Assembly (NCBI RefSeq): GCF_001877035.1
Contig: NZ_CP015756.1
Coordinates: 239,001-303,000, forward strand
DNA: 64,000 nucleotides
From: Clostridium estertheticum subsp. estertheticum
GTDB taxonomy: Bacteria; Bacillota; Clostridia; Clostridiales; Clostridiaceae
Direction of reading: 5' to 3'
The position numbers and the translations under genes are program-made. Below, piece after piece: positions 38,030-47,135 of this stretch (position 1 is the first letter of the stretch; every line of letters starts with the position of its first letter). The notes beneath the pieces are model-generated. The model was not told where the DNA came from and ran no database searches. It saw nothing but the letters and a program-made list of their open reading frames with translations.

Positions 38030-39220
38030 ATGTCAAAATTAAAATCAAGGGTTTATTCCTTTATAGTGAGCATATCTATGTTAGCTTTTATATTACCAAC
38101 TTCTGAGGTGAGCGCTCAAACACTACAAGCAAAAACACTTTCAGATGCATTAACAAAGACGAGTATGGCAACATCATCGGAAAGTAATGGAAAACTAAGT
38201 CTTAAATTAAATGGTGAAGGACTTTCAAAAAGTGAACAACAACAATTTACACAAGTAAGTAAAATGTTAAATAATTTACAAGTAGTTTTCAATTCGAAAA
38301 CAGCTGCAAGCAAAGAGGGTAAAATCTCGAAACAATATATTAAAACAATAGCAAATGTAGGAGGAACTCCTTACAACGCTGAGGTATGGAGTGACATGAA
38401 CGTAAAAGGTAAAAATGTCGTAGCCAAGGAAATTGTAAAATCACCACAATTATTTAAAATGATGTCTCAATCTAAAAACATAAATAAATACATGATTATG
38501 GATTTCCCTCAAGGAGAAAATGGTAGTATTGATTTTAAGAAAATGATGAGTGGAAACAAGGAATTACAAAAATTGATTTTAACTATTACTCAAAAGTATT
38601 CATCACAATTAAATTTAAAAGGTGTTGTAACTAAGGATGGTAATGTATATAAAGTTAAAATTGATGATGCTAAGTTCAAAGAAATTATAAGAAAAGTAGT
38701 TAACATAACTGCAGAAAATAAGGAAATACAGGGTCTTATAAAAAATTATGTGGTTACATCAATGAAGAATAGTGGATCGTCAACTAAAGATATTAACAAT
38801 ACAAAAATTCAAATGGAACAGATGTTTACTAAAATTCAATCACAAAAGTTCTTAGATGCATTTAATAAAAACATGGACAAACTTGATAATATTAAGATAC
38901 TTGGAAATAAAGGAATTGAAATTGCATATACAATAGATAAAAATGGATATGTAATAGGTACAAAAGGTAACATAGAAATTGTTATAGATGCAGCGAAGTT
39001 AGAGAAAGCCTTTGGAACAACAGGTCAAAGTGCATTGAAGGGTATATATACAGCAGATATAAAATTTGAAGTAAATAACAAAAATATTAATAAAAAGGTT
39101 AATGTTAAGTTACCAAAAATCACTGCGAAAAATTCATTTAATTATACTGAACTAATTAATGGTACACAACAAACACAAAAAGTAGAAGCACCTAATGAAG
39201 TTATAAAAAGTTCTAAATAG
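38030..39220 (+). CDS. Secreted protein of unknown function
   Basis: 396 residues. Sec signal peptide: basic KLKSR, hydrophobic core (about 8-26), cleavage likely after SEVSA (about residue 31). The mature part is Lys/Asn/Ser/Gln-rich with alternating helical and beta-like segments, no cysteines seen, no membrane helix at the C-terminus and no LPxTG. The general appearance is of lipoprotein-like LolA/LppX folds without the lipobox, but I do not recognise the family. GGGAGG sets ATG 38030. Flanked by a divergent TetR gene and an unusually long terminator. Confidence 0.8.
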   Translation: MSKLKSRVYSFIVSISMLAFILPTSEVSAQTLQAKTLSDALTKTSMATSSESNGKLSLKLNGEGLSKSEQQQFTQVSKMLNNLQVVFNSKTAASKEGKISKQYIKTIANVGGTPYNAEVWSDMNVKGKNVVAKEIVKSPQLFKMMSQSKNINKYMIMDFPQGENGSIDFKKMMSGNKELQKLILTITQKYSSQLNLKGVVTKDGNVYKVKIDDAKFKEIIRKVVNITAENKEIQGLIKNYVVTSMKNSGSSTKDINNTKIQMEQMFTKIQSQKFLDAFNKNMDKLDNIKILGNKGIEIAYTIDKNGYVIGTKGNIEIVIDAAKLEKAFGTTGQSALKGIYTADIKFEVNNKNINKKVNVKLPKITAKNSFNYTELINGTQQTQKVEAPNEVIKSSK

Positions 39221-39245
39221 TTGTAATGGAACCAAGTTTAAAAGG

Positions 39246-39302
39246 AAATGCAAATAAAAATCGTCTCACTTTTTAAAAGTGAGACGATTTTTATTTGCAT
39301 TT
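39246..39302. terminator. 28-bp perfect bidirectional terminator
   Basis: Arms 39246-39273 and 39275-39302 are perfectly complementary through AAATGCAAATAAAAATCGTC and CTCACTTTT; A and T tracts on either side serve the convergent secreted-protein and proS genes. Confidence 0.92.
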
Positions 39303-39320
39303 TAAATTTAAAAGTGGGAT

Positions 39321-40757
39321 TTAATATGCTCTTCCCCAGATAACATTCGCTTTAGCTGGTTTACCACAACATAAGCAAACACCTGCATCCTCTGGTTGCT
39401 CAAATGGCATACATCTAGATGATGCGCCAGCAACCTCTTTTACTTTTTCCTCGCAAGAGAGGTCTCCACACCAAGGAGCATTAACAAAACCTAAAGTCTT
39501 ATCAAGATTTTCTTTTAATTCTTCAACAGTTTTTGCACTAAAGGTCCTAATATTTTGTGCATCGCTAGCTTTTTCAAAGAGAGATTTTTGAATATCAATT
39601 AAAAGTTCTGGAATTTTTGATTCTAGTTCATCCATAGGAACAAATAATTTTTCACGGGTATCTCGCCTTACTAGGACTACTTGATTTTTTTCTATATCTT
39701 TTGGTCCAACTTCGAGTCTAAGTGGAACACCTTTCATCTCATATTCACTGAATTTCCATCCAGGCATTTTATCGCTAATATCTATTTTTACTCTAGCAAC
39801 TTTTGATAACATATTCTTAAGTTCTGTTGCTTTTTCAATTACGCCTTCTTTATGTTGTGCAACTGGCACGATCATAAGTTGAATTGGAGCTATAGCTGGT
39901 GGAAGTATTAGGCCATTATCGTCACCATGAACCATAATTAAAGCACCAATAAGTCTTGTAGACATTCCCCAAGAAGTTTGGTGAACATAAGCAAGTTTAC
40001 CAGTTTTATCTGAATACTGGATGTTAAAAGCTTTTGCAAAACCATCTCCAAAATTGTGAGAGGTTCCACATTGTAGTGCTTTACCATCATGCATTAAACT
40101 TTCAATTGTGTAAGTTTCATTTGCTCCAGCAAATTTTTCTTTTTCTGTTTTTTTACCTTTTATAACTGGAATAGCAAGGGTTTCTTCACAAAATTTAGCG
40201 TATATATTAAGCATTTTAAGAGTTTCTTCTTTTGCTTCTTCCTCAGTTGCATGTGCGGTATGGCCTTCTTGCCATAAAAATTCTGAACTTCTAAGAAAAG
40301 GTCTTGTGGTTTTTTCCCAACGCACTACTGAGCACCATTGATTATATAATTTAGGAAGATCGTTGTAAGATTGAATTATTTTTGAATAGTGATCACAAAA
40401 TAATGTTTCGGAAGTAGGTCTTACGCAAAGCCTTTCTGCGAGTAGTTCATTACCTCCGTGTGTTACCCAAGCAACCTCTGGAGCAAAGCCCTTAACGTGG
40501 TCTTTTTCCTTTTCAAGTAAGCTCTCAGGAATGAACATTGGCATATATACATTTTCATGTCCTGTATCTTTAAACATTTGATCCAATATTTTTTGAATGT
40601 TTTCCCATATTGCATAACCATAAGGCCTGATTACCATGCAACCTCTAACGCTAGCATAATCAGCAAGTTCTGCTTTTTTAACAATGTCGGTATACCATTT
40701 TGCAAAATCTTCGTCCATAGAGGTGATAGATTCTACGAATTTTTTTCCTTTTGCCAT
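39321..40757 (-). CDS. proS: Prolyl-tRNA synthetase, archaeal/eukaryotic-like (type 3)
   Basis: Charges tRNA-Pro. 478 residues, shorter than the bacterial ProRS (~570) because the editing INS domain is absent. Class II motifs: [22 protein letters not shown] (key RPTSETLF), [24 protein letters not shown] (key [16 protein letters not shown]), [24 protein letters not shown] (key [13 protein letters not shown]). The C-terminal zinc-like domain has Cys pairs and ends in the conserved Tyr (WGRAY). Expression is under a T-box leader at 40799-40944. Confidence 0.96.
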   Translation of the reverse strand: MAKGKKFVESITSMDEDFAKWYTDIVKKAELADYASVRGCMVIRPYGYAIWENIQKILDQMFKDTGHENVYMPMFIPESLLEKEKDHVKGFAPEVAWVTHGGNELLAERLCVRPTSETLFCDHYSKIIQSYNDLPKLYNQWCSVVRWEKTTRPFLRSSEFLWQEGHTAHATEEEAKEETLKMLNIYAKFCEETLAIPVIKGKKTEKEKFAGANETYTIESLMHDGKALQCGTSHNFGDGFAKAFNIQYSDKTGKLAYVHQTSWGMSTRLIGALIMVHGDDNGLILPPAIAPIQLMIVPVAQHKEGVIEKATELKNMLSKVARVKIDISDKMPGWKFSEYEMKGVPLRLEVGPKDIEKNQVVLVRRDTREKLFVPMDELESKIPELLIDIQKSLFEKASDAQNIRTFSAKTVEELKENLDKTLGFVNAPWCGDLSCEEKVKEVAGASSRCMPFEQPEDAGVCLCCGKPAKANVIWGRAY

Positions 40758-40798
40758 AATTATTTTCCTCCTGTTTAATAAAAAATTTAAAATAAATA

Positions 40799-40944
40799 CA
40801 AAAAAACCCGCATCCCGAAAAGGGACCGAGTATTACCTGCGGCACCACCCTAGTTGATATAAAAAAATAGTACGAAAAGATCTAATTTCTATTAATACTT
40901 TTCGTTCTATTGGGCATATTTACTTCTAATAATAGGGCACTTTA
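40799..40944 (-). promoter_or_regulatory. T-box leader of proS, unusually short
   Basis: On the minus strand: T-box sequence AGGGTGGTGCCGCAGG (40851-40836), whose UGGU bulge can pair with the ACCA end of tRNA-Pro, followed by terminator CCGCA...TCCC-loop-GGGA...TGCGG and T7 (to ~40800). Upstream is a stem ACGAAAAG/CTTTTCGT (Stem III position). Only about 55 nt lie between the predicted start (about 40944) and that stem, too short for a canonical ~100-nt Stem I. A CCC triplet in ATGCCCAATAG is a possible proline specifier. Confidence 0.85.
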
Positions 40945-40950
40945 AAATTA

Positions 40951-40979
40951 ATCATAGAATAAAAATAATCATATGTCAA
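40951..40979 (-). promoter_or_regulatory. Sigma-A promoter of proS
   Basis: Minus strand TTGACA (40979-40974), 17-bp spacer, TATGAT (40956-40951). Confidence 0.8.
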
Positions 40980-41009
40980 GAAACAATTCGTGATTATTCT
41001 TAATATCTA

Positions 41010-42353
41010 TTAAGTGTTTTTAGTACTCCTATTATAAAGTAAAGAGAATATTAGAATCCCGATTATAGAAATAAGAAAACATTCTTTATAATATAAGATA
41101 ATGAGGTCGTCCTTAAAGGTACATTTAACTATCGCATTAGATGCTACATTATAACATCTTTCTATGGCGGGTAAACTTATGTGATCATAAGTATCTTTTG
41201 GCGTGTGTATACGTGTCATATCATTGTCACAAAATGTTATAGCGTCAATATTTTGTTTTCTAAAACTTTCGTGGTCACTTGCATCTTCAAAAAGATAATT
41301 GAAAAATATTTTTTCGCTTTCACATATTTTTGAAATTGATTTTATAAAAGGCATTTTAGTTGTATCATTTTTTGCCCCCATGATACATAGAGGTATAGGA
41401 TTATTACTTCCAATCATGTCGAAATTAAAAATTTTACTATTTTTTATATAAGCTTTATATTTTGTGATAAATTGAGATGAACCTAAGCAACCGAATTCTT
41501 CTGCATTAAATCCTATGAAAAGAATGCTGCGATTTGGTTTGCCCAGTGAAGTTAAGCACTTGCTCATTTCTAGCATAAAAGAAAGTCCGGATGCATTATC
41601 TAGAGCACCACTATATATAGTTCCATTTAAATCTGTGCCTATATGATCAAAGTGGGCGGAAATGATTATTGGAGGACTAAATGTGTCCGTGCCTTCTAAA
41701 TAGCCCATAACATTACTTACAGTTGTTTGTGAGACCTCATATGGAACAAAACAATCGACTGTATTATCTTTGCCTATTAAATCTTTAAGTCTTGTAAGGG
41801 ATTGATTAGTAACCATAATATACATGTTGTACTTTGATCCACTAATAAAAGAACTTCTAAAAGACAAATCATCGTTAGGGGGAACAAATAATATGAACGG
41901 GCCGTCCGCGGTACTTACTTTTATGTAGTCCTTAGTTATTGCGGTGACATTACTTTTGTTAAAGGTTAAATGATTTGTTCGAAAGTTTACCATATCTTCT
42001 TTGAAATCCTTGCTATAAACAAAATCTTTTATTAAAATTCCGTCTTTACCGGATACTTTTAAATATGGACTACCTTTAATTGTTTTAGGATACTTTACTT
42101 TAAAATTTTGAAATTCATTACCCTTATAAGGTTTTAATCCGCTCTTTTTCAATTCGCTGTTAATGTATGTAGCAATTTCTTGATTTTCTAAAGTACCCGG
42201 CAATCTACCTTTAAATTGGTCGGATGAAATATACTTTATATTTTGGACTACATTTGTAGGATTGAACCTGTATAAGGTATAATACATATGCGAACTATAA
42301 AATAATAATAAAAGACAAAATATTAAAAAGATTGAACTGAATAGTTTTTTCAT
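41010..42353 (-). CDS. M28-family metallopeptidase, membrane-anchored
   Basis: 447 residues: N-terminal hydrophobic anchor (about 4-22), extracytoplasmic M28 domain and a second hydrophobic segment at the C-terminus (about 420-440). Zinc-site motifs: SAHFDHIG (His, Asp), YSGALDNASG (bridging Asp), GFNAEEFGCLGS (Glu pair), NFDMIGS, and a C-terminal zinc His in HTPKDTYDHIS. A probable aminopeptidase at the outer membrane face. Not clearly co-regulated with proS, which has its own promoter just downstream. Confidence 0.9.
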   Translation of the reverse strand: MKKLFSSIFLIFCLLLLFYSSHMYYTLYRFNPTNVVQNIKYISSDQFKGRLPGTLENQEIATYINSELKKSGLKPYKGNEFQNFKVKYPKTIKGSPYLKVSGKDGILIKDFVYSKDFKEDMVNFRTNHLTFNKSNVTAITKDYIKVSTADGPFILFVPPNDDLSFRSSFISGSKYNMYIMVTNQSLTRLKDLIGKDNTVDCFVPYEVSQTTVSNVMGYLEGTDTFSPPIIISAHFDHIGTDLNGTIYSGALDNASGLSFMLEMSKCLTSLGKPNRSILFIGFNAEEFGCLGSSQFITKYKAYIKNSKIFNFDMIGSNNPIPLCIMGAKNDTTKMPFIKSISKICESEKIFFNYLFEDASDHESFRKQNIDAITFCDNDMTRIHTPKDTYDHISLPAIERCYNVASNAIVKCTFKDDLIILYYKECFLISIIGILIFSLLYNRSTKNT

Positions 42354-42461
42354 ACATTTCTCCTAAAAATTTCTATATTCTATATAGATATGTGGGTAGA
42401 AATCGTGGTATGATTAAATAAGTTAATTTTAGCTGTTTAAGCTTAAAAATATAAATTATGT

Positions 42462-42555
42462 GAGGAGGATTGGCTATTAGTCATAAGATAATAAATAAAC
42501 AACATACAAATTGATATTTATTTTGTTTATGATGATTTGTAGGTAGCCAAAAAAT
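42462..42555 (+). promoter_or_regulatory. Hairpin-bridged ribosome-binding site of tex
   Basis: GAGGAGG at 42462-42468 lies 87 nt before the tex ATG (42556), which has no good SD of its own. TTGGCTA (42470-42476) is exactly complementary to TAGCCAA (42544-42550), and inner arms TCATAA/TTATGA and ATAAACAA/TTGTTTAT can extend the stem. With 42470-42550 folded out, the SD-ATG spacing is 6 nt. Confidence 0.5.
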
Positions 42556-44718
42556 ATGGAGAATATAAATAGTAGATTAATTAAAGAATTTGCAATAACT
42601 ATGGAGCAGGCGGAAAGTGTAATTCAATTATTAGATGAAGGGAATACAGTCCCTTTTATAGCTAGATATAGAAAAGAGAGAACTGGTGGACTTGATGATA
42701 TAATACTTAGAAATTTCACAGAGAGACTAATATATCTTAGAAATTTAGAGGAAAGAAAAACGGATGTAATACGACTTATAGGTGAACAAGAAAAACTAAC
42801 CGCGGAAATTGAAAAATCAATAAATAAATCTGAGACGCTTACAGAAATAGAAGATATATATAGACCATACAAGCCTAAGAAAAGAACAAGAGCTATAATT
42901 GCAATAGAAAAGGGTCTTAAGCCACTGGCAGAAACTATTTTTAGTGGTGAATTTAAAGGTGACATAAATAAGTATGCAGAAGGGTTTGTATCCGAAGATA
43001 AATTAGTGAGTAGTGTTTTAGATGCACTTGCAGGTGCTGGTGACATAATAAGTGAAATGATTTCAGATGAAGCTGATTATAGAAAGTGGATTAGGGGCCA
43101 AGTACATAACTTTGGAAGCGTAGAAACTAAGGGAAGTTCTGAGGATACTACTCCATTTGAAATGTATTATGAGTATAAAGAAGGAATTAAAACTATACCG
43201 CCACATAGAATTCTTGCTATTAACAGAGGGGAGAAAAGTAAGATACTTTCTGTGAAAATTAAGGCTGATAATGATAAAATCATCGATTATTTAAGAAATA
43301 AATGCCTAAAGGGTAATAGTGAAACAGATAAATTTATAGAACTAAGTATAATCGATTCTGTAAAAAGACTTATATTCCCATCGATTGAGAGAGAAATAAG
43401 ATCTGAATTAACAGAAAAGGGTGAAATAGGCGCAATAGATATATTTAAAGCTAATTTGAAGGCTTTATTAATGCAGTCACCTATAAAAGGAAAAGTGGTA
43501 CTAGGATTTGACCCTGGATTTAGAACTGGGTGTAAAGTAGCAGTGCTTGATGAGACAGGTAAGGTTTTAGATATTGCTACGGTATATGCGACTGCTGGTA
43601 GTCAGGATGGCGTTAAAAAATCTATAGCTATTATTAAAGATTTAGTAATTAAAGATAATGTAGAAGTAGTGTCACTTGGTAATGGAACTGCTAGTCGTGA
43701 ATCAGAAGAGATTTTAGCTCAAATTATTACAGAACTTAAGCAGGAATGTTCGAGAGATTTGTATTATGTTATAGTATCAGAAGCAGGAGCATCAGTGTAT
43801 TCAGCATCAGAACTTGCATCTAAAGAATATCCAGACATAGATGTATCAATTCGAGGAGCTATTTCCATTGGGCGAAGGCTTCAAGATCCACTAGTAGAAC
43901 TTGTAAAAATCGATCCTAAAGCTATTGGGGTTGGTCAATATCAACATGATGTAGCACCTAAGAAACTTGATGAATCTTTAAAAGGAGTTGTTGAGGATTG
44001 TGTTAATGCTGTTGGTGTAGATCTTAATATTGCAACGCCTGCACTTCTTGCATACATATCAGGAATAAATGCTGCTATCGCTCAAAATATTGTAGCATAT
44101 AGAGAAGAAAATGGTAAGTTCAAGGCTAGGAAAGAATTGTTAAAGGTTAAAAGACTCGGGGCAAAGGCATATGAACAATGTGCAGGCTTTCTAAGAGTTA
44201 TGGAGAGTAATGAATTTTTAGATAACACTTCAATTCATCCTGAGTCTTATAATGCTACTAAAAAATTATTGGATTTTCTAAACTATACAAAAGAAGATTT
44301 TAAATCTTTAAATTTCAAGGATATGGATGAGAGGATAAAAGACATTAATTTTAATGAACTTGCATTAAAATTAGAAACAGGTGCTCCAACTCTTAGAGAT
44401 ATTATTAAAGAAATTAAAAAGCCAGGCAGAGATCCAAGAGAGGAATTACCAAAACCAATATTAAAGACGGGTGTAGTTCAAATGAAGGATCTTAAACCGG
44501 GCATGAAACTTATGGGGACAGTTAGAAATGTATCTGATTTTGGTGCTTTCGTTGATATTGGAGTTCATCAAGATGGATTAGTGCATATAAGTCAACTATC
44601 AGATAAATTTGTAAAACATCCATTAGATGTGGTTAGCGTTGGAGATGTAGTAGAAGTTAGTGTAATTGAAGTTGATGAGAAAAGAAAAAGAATATCATTA
44701 TCAATGAAAAATCAGTAA
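42556..44718 (+). CDS. tex: Tex-family RNA-binding transcription accessory protein
   Basis: 720 residues: N-terminal Tex helical domain (GNTVPFIARYRKERTGGL), YqgF/RNase H-like domain (about 310-440; VVLGFDPGFRTGCKVAVLD, key GFDPGFRTGCK), helix-hairpin-helix region (about 485-560), and C-terminal S1 domain (about 640-715; GTVRNVSDFGAFVDIGVHQDGLVHIS, key FGAFVDIGVHQDGLVH). Binds RNA/DNA; role in transcription or stress fitness. ATG 42556 matches the family N-terminus. Its ribosome-binding site is unusual (see 42462). Confidence 0.95.
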   Translation: MENINSRLIKEFAITMEQAESVIQLLDEGNTVPFIARYRKERTGGLDDIILRNFTERLIYLRNLEERKTDVIRLIGEQEKLTAEIEKSINKSETLTEIEDIYRPYKPKKRTRAIIAIEKGLKPLAETIFSGEFKGDINKYAEGFVSEDKLVSSVLDALAGAGDIISEMISDEADYRKWIRGQVHNFGSVETKGSSEDTTPFEMYYEYKEGIKTIPPHRILAINRGEKSKILSVKIKADNDKIIDYLRNKCLKGNSETDKFIELSIIDSVKRLIFPSIEREIRSELTEKGEIGAIDIFKANLKALLMQSPIKGKVVLGFDPGFRTGCKVAVLDETGKVLDIATVYATAGSQDGVKKSIAIIKDLVIKDNVEVVSLGNGTASRESEEILAQIITELKQECSRDLYYVIVSEAGASVYSASELASKEYPDIDVSIRGAISIGRRLQDPLVELVKIDPKAIGVGQYQHDVAPKKLDESLKGVVEDCVNAVGVDLNIATPALLAYISGINAAIAQNIVAYREENGKFKARKELLKVKRLGAKAYEQCAGFLRVMESNEFLDNTSIHPESYNATKKLLDFLNYTKEDFKSLNFKDMDERIKDINFNELALKLETGAPTLRDIIKEIKKPGRDPREELPKPILKTGVVQMKDLKPGMKLMGTVRNVSDFGAFVDIGVHQDGLVHISQLSDKFVKHPLDVVSVGDVVEVSVIEVDEKRKRISLSMKNQ

Positions 44719-44726
44719 TGAATATC

Positions 44727-44755
44727 TTGCTTTTTTTGTAAAACGTGTATATAAT
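44727..44755 (+). promoter_or_regulatory. Promoter of the ribU leader
   Basis: TTGCTT (44727-44732), 17-bp spacer, TATAAT (44750-44755). Confidence 0.7.
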
Positions 44756-44779
44756 CAAATTATAAAATAAAATTTAATA

Positions 44780-44886
44780 ATCTTCAGGGCGGGGCGAAGT
44801 TCCCCACCGGCGGTAAAGCCCGCGAGCCGTAAAGGCAGATTCGGTTAGATCCCGAAGCCGACAGTAAAGTCTGGATAAAAGAAGAT
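44780..44886 (+). promoter_or_regulatory. FMN (RFN) riboswitch
   Basis: P1 ATCTTC / GAAGAT (44780-44785, 44881-44886). Conserved core AGGGCGGGGCGAAGTTCCCC, ACCGGCGGTAAAGCCCGCGA and ACAGTAAAGTCTGGAT. It controls the riboflavin transporter gene downstream. Confidence 0.98.
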
Positions 44887-44902
44887 GTGATATATGTGAA
44901 TT

Positions 44903-44936
44903 CGCCCTGATATAGTTATATATCAGGGCTTTTATT
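44903..44936 (+). terminator. Expression-platform terminator of the FMN riboswitch
   Basis: GCCCTGATATA / TATATCAGGGC with loop and TTTTATT. Confidence 0.88.
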
Positions 44937-44978
44937 ATATCCATCCCTTAAAGATATATTTAATTAGGGGGTACAAAA

Positions 44979-45608
44979 ATGAGAAACGAAAAACTTATTA
45001 AAATGATCAAAATTACACTATTATCTGTTATGGCATTTCTTTTGATGTATATTGAATTGCCTATACCGATATTTCCTGACTTCTTAAAAATTGATATTAG
45101 TGATTTGCCAGCGCTTCTAGGGGCTTTTGCCTTAGGACCAATAGCCGGAGTTCTTATTGAACTTTTTAAAAATATACTACATGGATTTTTAGCAAGTAAA
45201 ACAGCATTCGTAGGAGAATTTGCAAATTTTTTAGTAGGATCAGTTTTAATATTAGTATCTGGATATATTTATAAGCTTCGTAAAAATAAGAGTGGTGCCA
45301 TTATTGGGTTATTGGTAGGAACAATTGTTATGTCAGTTTTTGCAGCTATATTAAACTATTTCGTTGTATTACCTTTATACGAGACGGTATTAGGATTCCC
45401 AATAACTGCGGTGGTAGCAATGGGATCAAAAATAAATCATAATATAACAGATTTAAATTCTTTCATTATTTGGATGATAATTCCTTTTAATATTTTTAAG
45501 GGAATTGTATTATCTGTAATGACTTTAGCCTTATATAAGAGCGTTTCTCCTATACTTCATAAAGAACACATAGAAAGTAAATACAGAAGTAAACAACAGA
45601 ATTATTAA
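44979..45608 (+). CDS. ribU: Riboflavin ECF transporter substrate-binding subunit RibU
   Basis: S component that binds riboflavin and works with the shared EcfAA'T module (not in this window). 209 residues, about six membrane helices; the N-terminal IELPIPIFPDFLKIDISDLPALLGAFALGP region (key FPDFLKIDISDLPALLG) is the RibU signature. GGGGG RBS. Regulated by the upstream FMN riboswitch. Its natural terminator has been split by the IS element. Confidence 0.95.
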   Translation: MRNEKLIKMIKITLLSVMAFLLMYIELPIPIFPDFLKIDISDLPALLGAFALGPIAGVLIELFKNILHGFLASKTAFVGEFANFLVGSVLILVSGYIYKLRKNKSGAIIGLLVGTIVMSVFAAILNYFVVLPLYETVLGFPITAVVAMGSKINHNITDLNSFIIWMIIPFNIFKGIVLSVMTLALYKSVSPILHKEHIESKYRSKQQNY

Positions 45609-45613
45609 TAGAA

Positions 45614-45629
45614 ATACAAAAGACTAGCA
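45614..45629. terminator. Left arm of an IS-split bidirectional terminator
   Basis: ATACAAAAGACTAGCA is the exact reverse complement of 47136-47151. Together the arms would form a 16-bp stem between convergent ribU and rimI. The IS element now separates them. Confidence 0.7.
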
Positions 45630-45672
45630 TTTATAATGTGTACCCCTTGTCAAGGACAATTTTAAAAAAAGT

Positions 45673-46524
45673 CTATGCTGATTTGAGAAGATGATTTCTG
45701 TATTGAACAGGAGTCATCTTTTTTAGACCCCATTGATATCTAAATTTATTATAGTAGATCATATATTGCTTAATCTCTTGCTTTAGTTGTTCTAATGTTT
45801 CACATGATTTTATGTATGCCTCATCTTTGAAATGGCCAAAGAATGATTCTTGTGGAGCATTATCCCAGCAGTTTCCACGTCTTGACATTGATTGTCCTAA
45901 ACCAGATTTTTTTACTAGCTTTTGAAATGTCGGATTCGTATAATGAAATCCTTGATCTGAGTGTATAAATGCATCTTTAGGCAATTTAATTTTTCTATTC
46001 TTTTTCAGATTATGTATAGTGTCTGTTACGATATCTAATCTCAAATTATCAGTCACATTGTATGCCAAAATCTCATTTGTAGATCCATCCTTAATCGTAG
46101 ATAAATATGCCTTCTTACTTTTTCCGTAAAATAGATAAGTTATATCTGTAAGCAATACTTTTCCAGGTATATTCTGTTTGAAATTTCTATTTAATAGATT
46201 TTTTAAAACAGTATGCTCCTTTGTAGCTTTCATCATACGTTTATATGGATTCGCTTTTCTAATGGGGCAAATGATACCATACTTTTTCATTATTCTTCTA
46301 ATACGTTTTAAATTGTATACGATTCCAAATTCGCCTTCTAATGTCATTTTTATTTGTCTAGCTCCTTTTTTACGATTTTTAAAGTTATATGCATTTAGTA
46401 CAATTTCACCTACTGCTTCATCCAACCTATCGCGTTGGCGCCTACGGCTGAGAGCTTTAGTAGAGAAATAATTGTAATATCCAGAACGAGATACACCCGT
46501 AATTTTGCATAAATGGGTAAGCAT
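45673..46524 (-). CDS. IS3-family transposase OrfB (DDE integrase domain)
   Basis: 283 residues from the internal ATG. HTH_21 region followed by the rve integrase core with LLTDITYLFYG (first Asp), FIHSDQGFHYT (second Asp) and CWDNAPQESFFGHFKDE (Glu). The frame is open upstream of ATG 46524 back to the A8 run near 46630, so the active enzyme is probably the OrfAB fusion made by -1 frameshifting. Confidence 0.93.
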   Translation of the reverse strand: MLTHLCKITGVSRSGYYNYFSTKALSRRRQRDRLDEAVGEIVLNAYNFKNRKKGARQIKMTLEGEFGIVYNLKRIRRIMKKYGIICPIRKANPYKRMMKATKEHTVLKNLLNRNFKQNIPGKVLLTDITYLFYGKSKKAYLSTIKDGSTNEILAYNVTDNLRLDIVTDTIHNLKKNRKIKLPKDAFIHSDQGFHYTNPTFQKLVKKSGLGQSMSRRGNCWDNAPQESFFGHFKDEAYIKSCETLEQLKQEIKQYMIYYNKFRYQWGLKKMTPVQYRNHLLKSA

Positions 46525-46589
46525 ATTTTTGAGCTTATATTTTTCGATTTGTGAATTTATAAGAATAAATTTTTCCTGTGCTACTAAGA

Positions 46590-47009
46590 TTATTTCTTGC
46601 TTATCAGCCTTCTTTCTAGGATGTCGATTTTTTTTAACAATTCATTCTCAGCTTTCAGCAAGTTAATTTGGGCTTTAAGGCGCTCGCATCTTTCGTCTGC
46701 GGAAAGTTCTCTCACTCTTGGTCTTCCAGTATTCGCATTTCTTGCATCATTTAGTCCACATATACCTTCATTTCTATATGCAGCTCTCCAGCGAGATCCT
46801 GATGATTTAGCACGTTTAATCCCAACTATATCTATATCAAACCCATTTTCTTCAAATATCTCCCTTGGAAATTTTCTTTTTTCGTTCTCTATTATAAAAA
46901 TGCGTTTAAATTCATCTGTATATGTAATTCCCTTCATACTTACTGCTTTAACATTTTTGTTTTTAGCTAGTATTGCTACATCTTTTTCTGTAAATGTTTT
47001 GTTGCTCAT
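46590..47009 (-). CDS. IS3-family OrfA (HTH protein)
   Basis: 139 residues: helix-turn-helix DNA-binding part (about 27-75) and C-terminal leucine-zipper-like coiled coil (ERLKAQINLLKAENELLKK) ending at an A8 run, where A-AAA-AAA can slip -1 into the OrfB frame. Confidence 0.9.
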   Translation of the reverse strand: MSNKTFTEKDVAILAKNKNVKAVSMKGITYTDEFKRIFIIENEKRKFPREIFEENGFDIDIVGIKRAKSSGSRWRAAYRNEGICGLNDARNANTGRPRVRELSADERCERLKAQINLLKAENELLKKIDILERRLISKK

Positions 47010-47135
47010 TTAAATTTCCACCATCCTTGTATATATCTAATTTAAATTATTATACTTTTCTTTATTATACATAAAAATACCCTACCGGGTAGACTTTTTT
47101 AAATCCGTCTGCCCTATAGGGTACATTATATTATT

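Larger units (their letters stand above)
45636..47125 (-). mobile_element. IS3-family insertion sequence (about 1.49 kb)
   Basis: Two overlapping-phase ORFs (orfA, orfB) flanked by imperfect terminal repeats TGTACCCCTTGTCAAGGAC (left, from 45638) and TGTACCCTATAGGGCAGAC (right end, read inward). TTATA occurs directly outside both ends (45631-45635, 47126-47130), a possible target duplication, although the exact ends are uncertain by 2-3 bp. Both ORFs are intact, so the element may be active. Confidence 0.85.

Noticed and set aside
42470-42514. 14-codon TTG ORF after GAGGAGG upstream of tex
   Set aside because: The TTG is only 1 nt from the SD, too close for initiation; the sequence is better explained as one arm of the hairpin bridging SD and tex ATG.
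46178-47013. Antisense ORFs (97 and 138 codons) inside the IS
   Set aside because: They mirror orfB and orfA; composition is typical of reverse frames.
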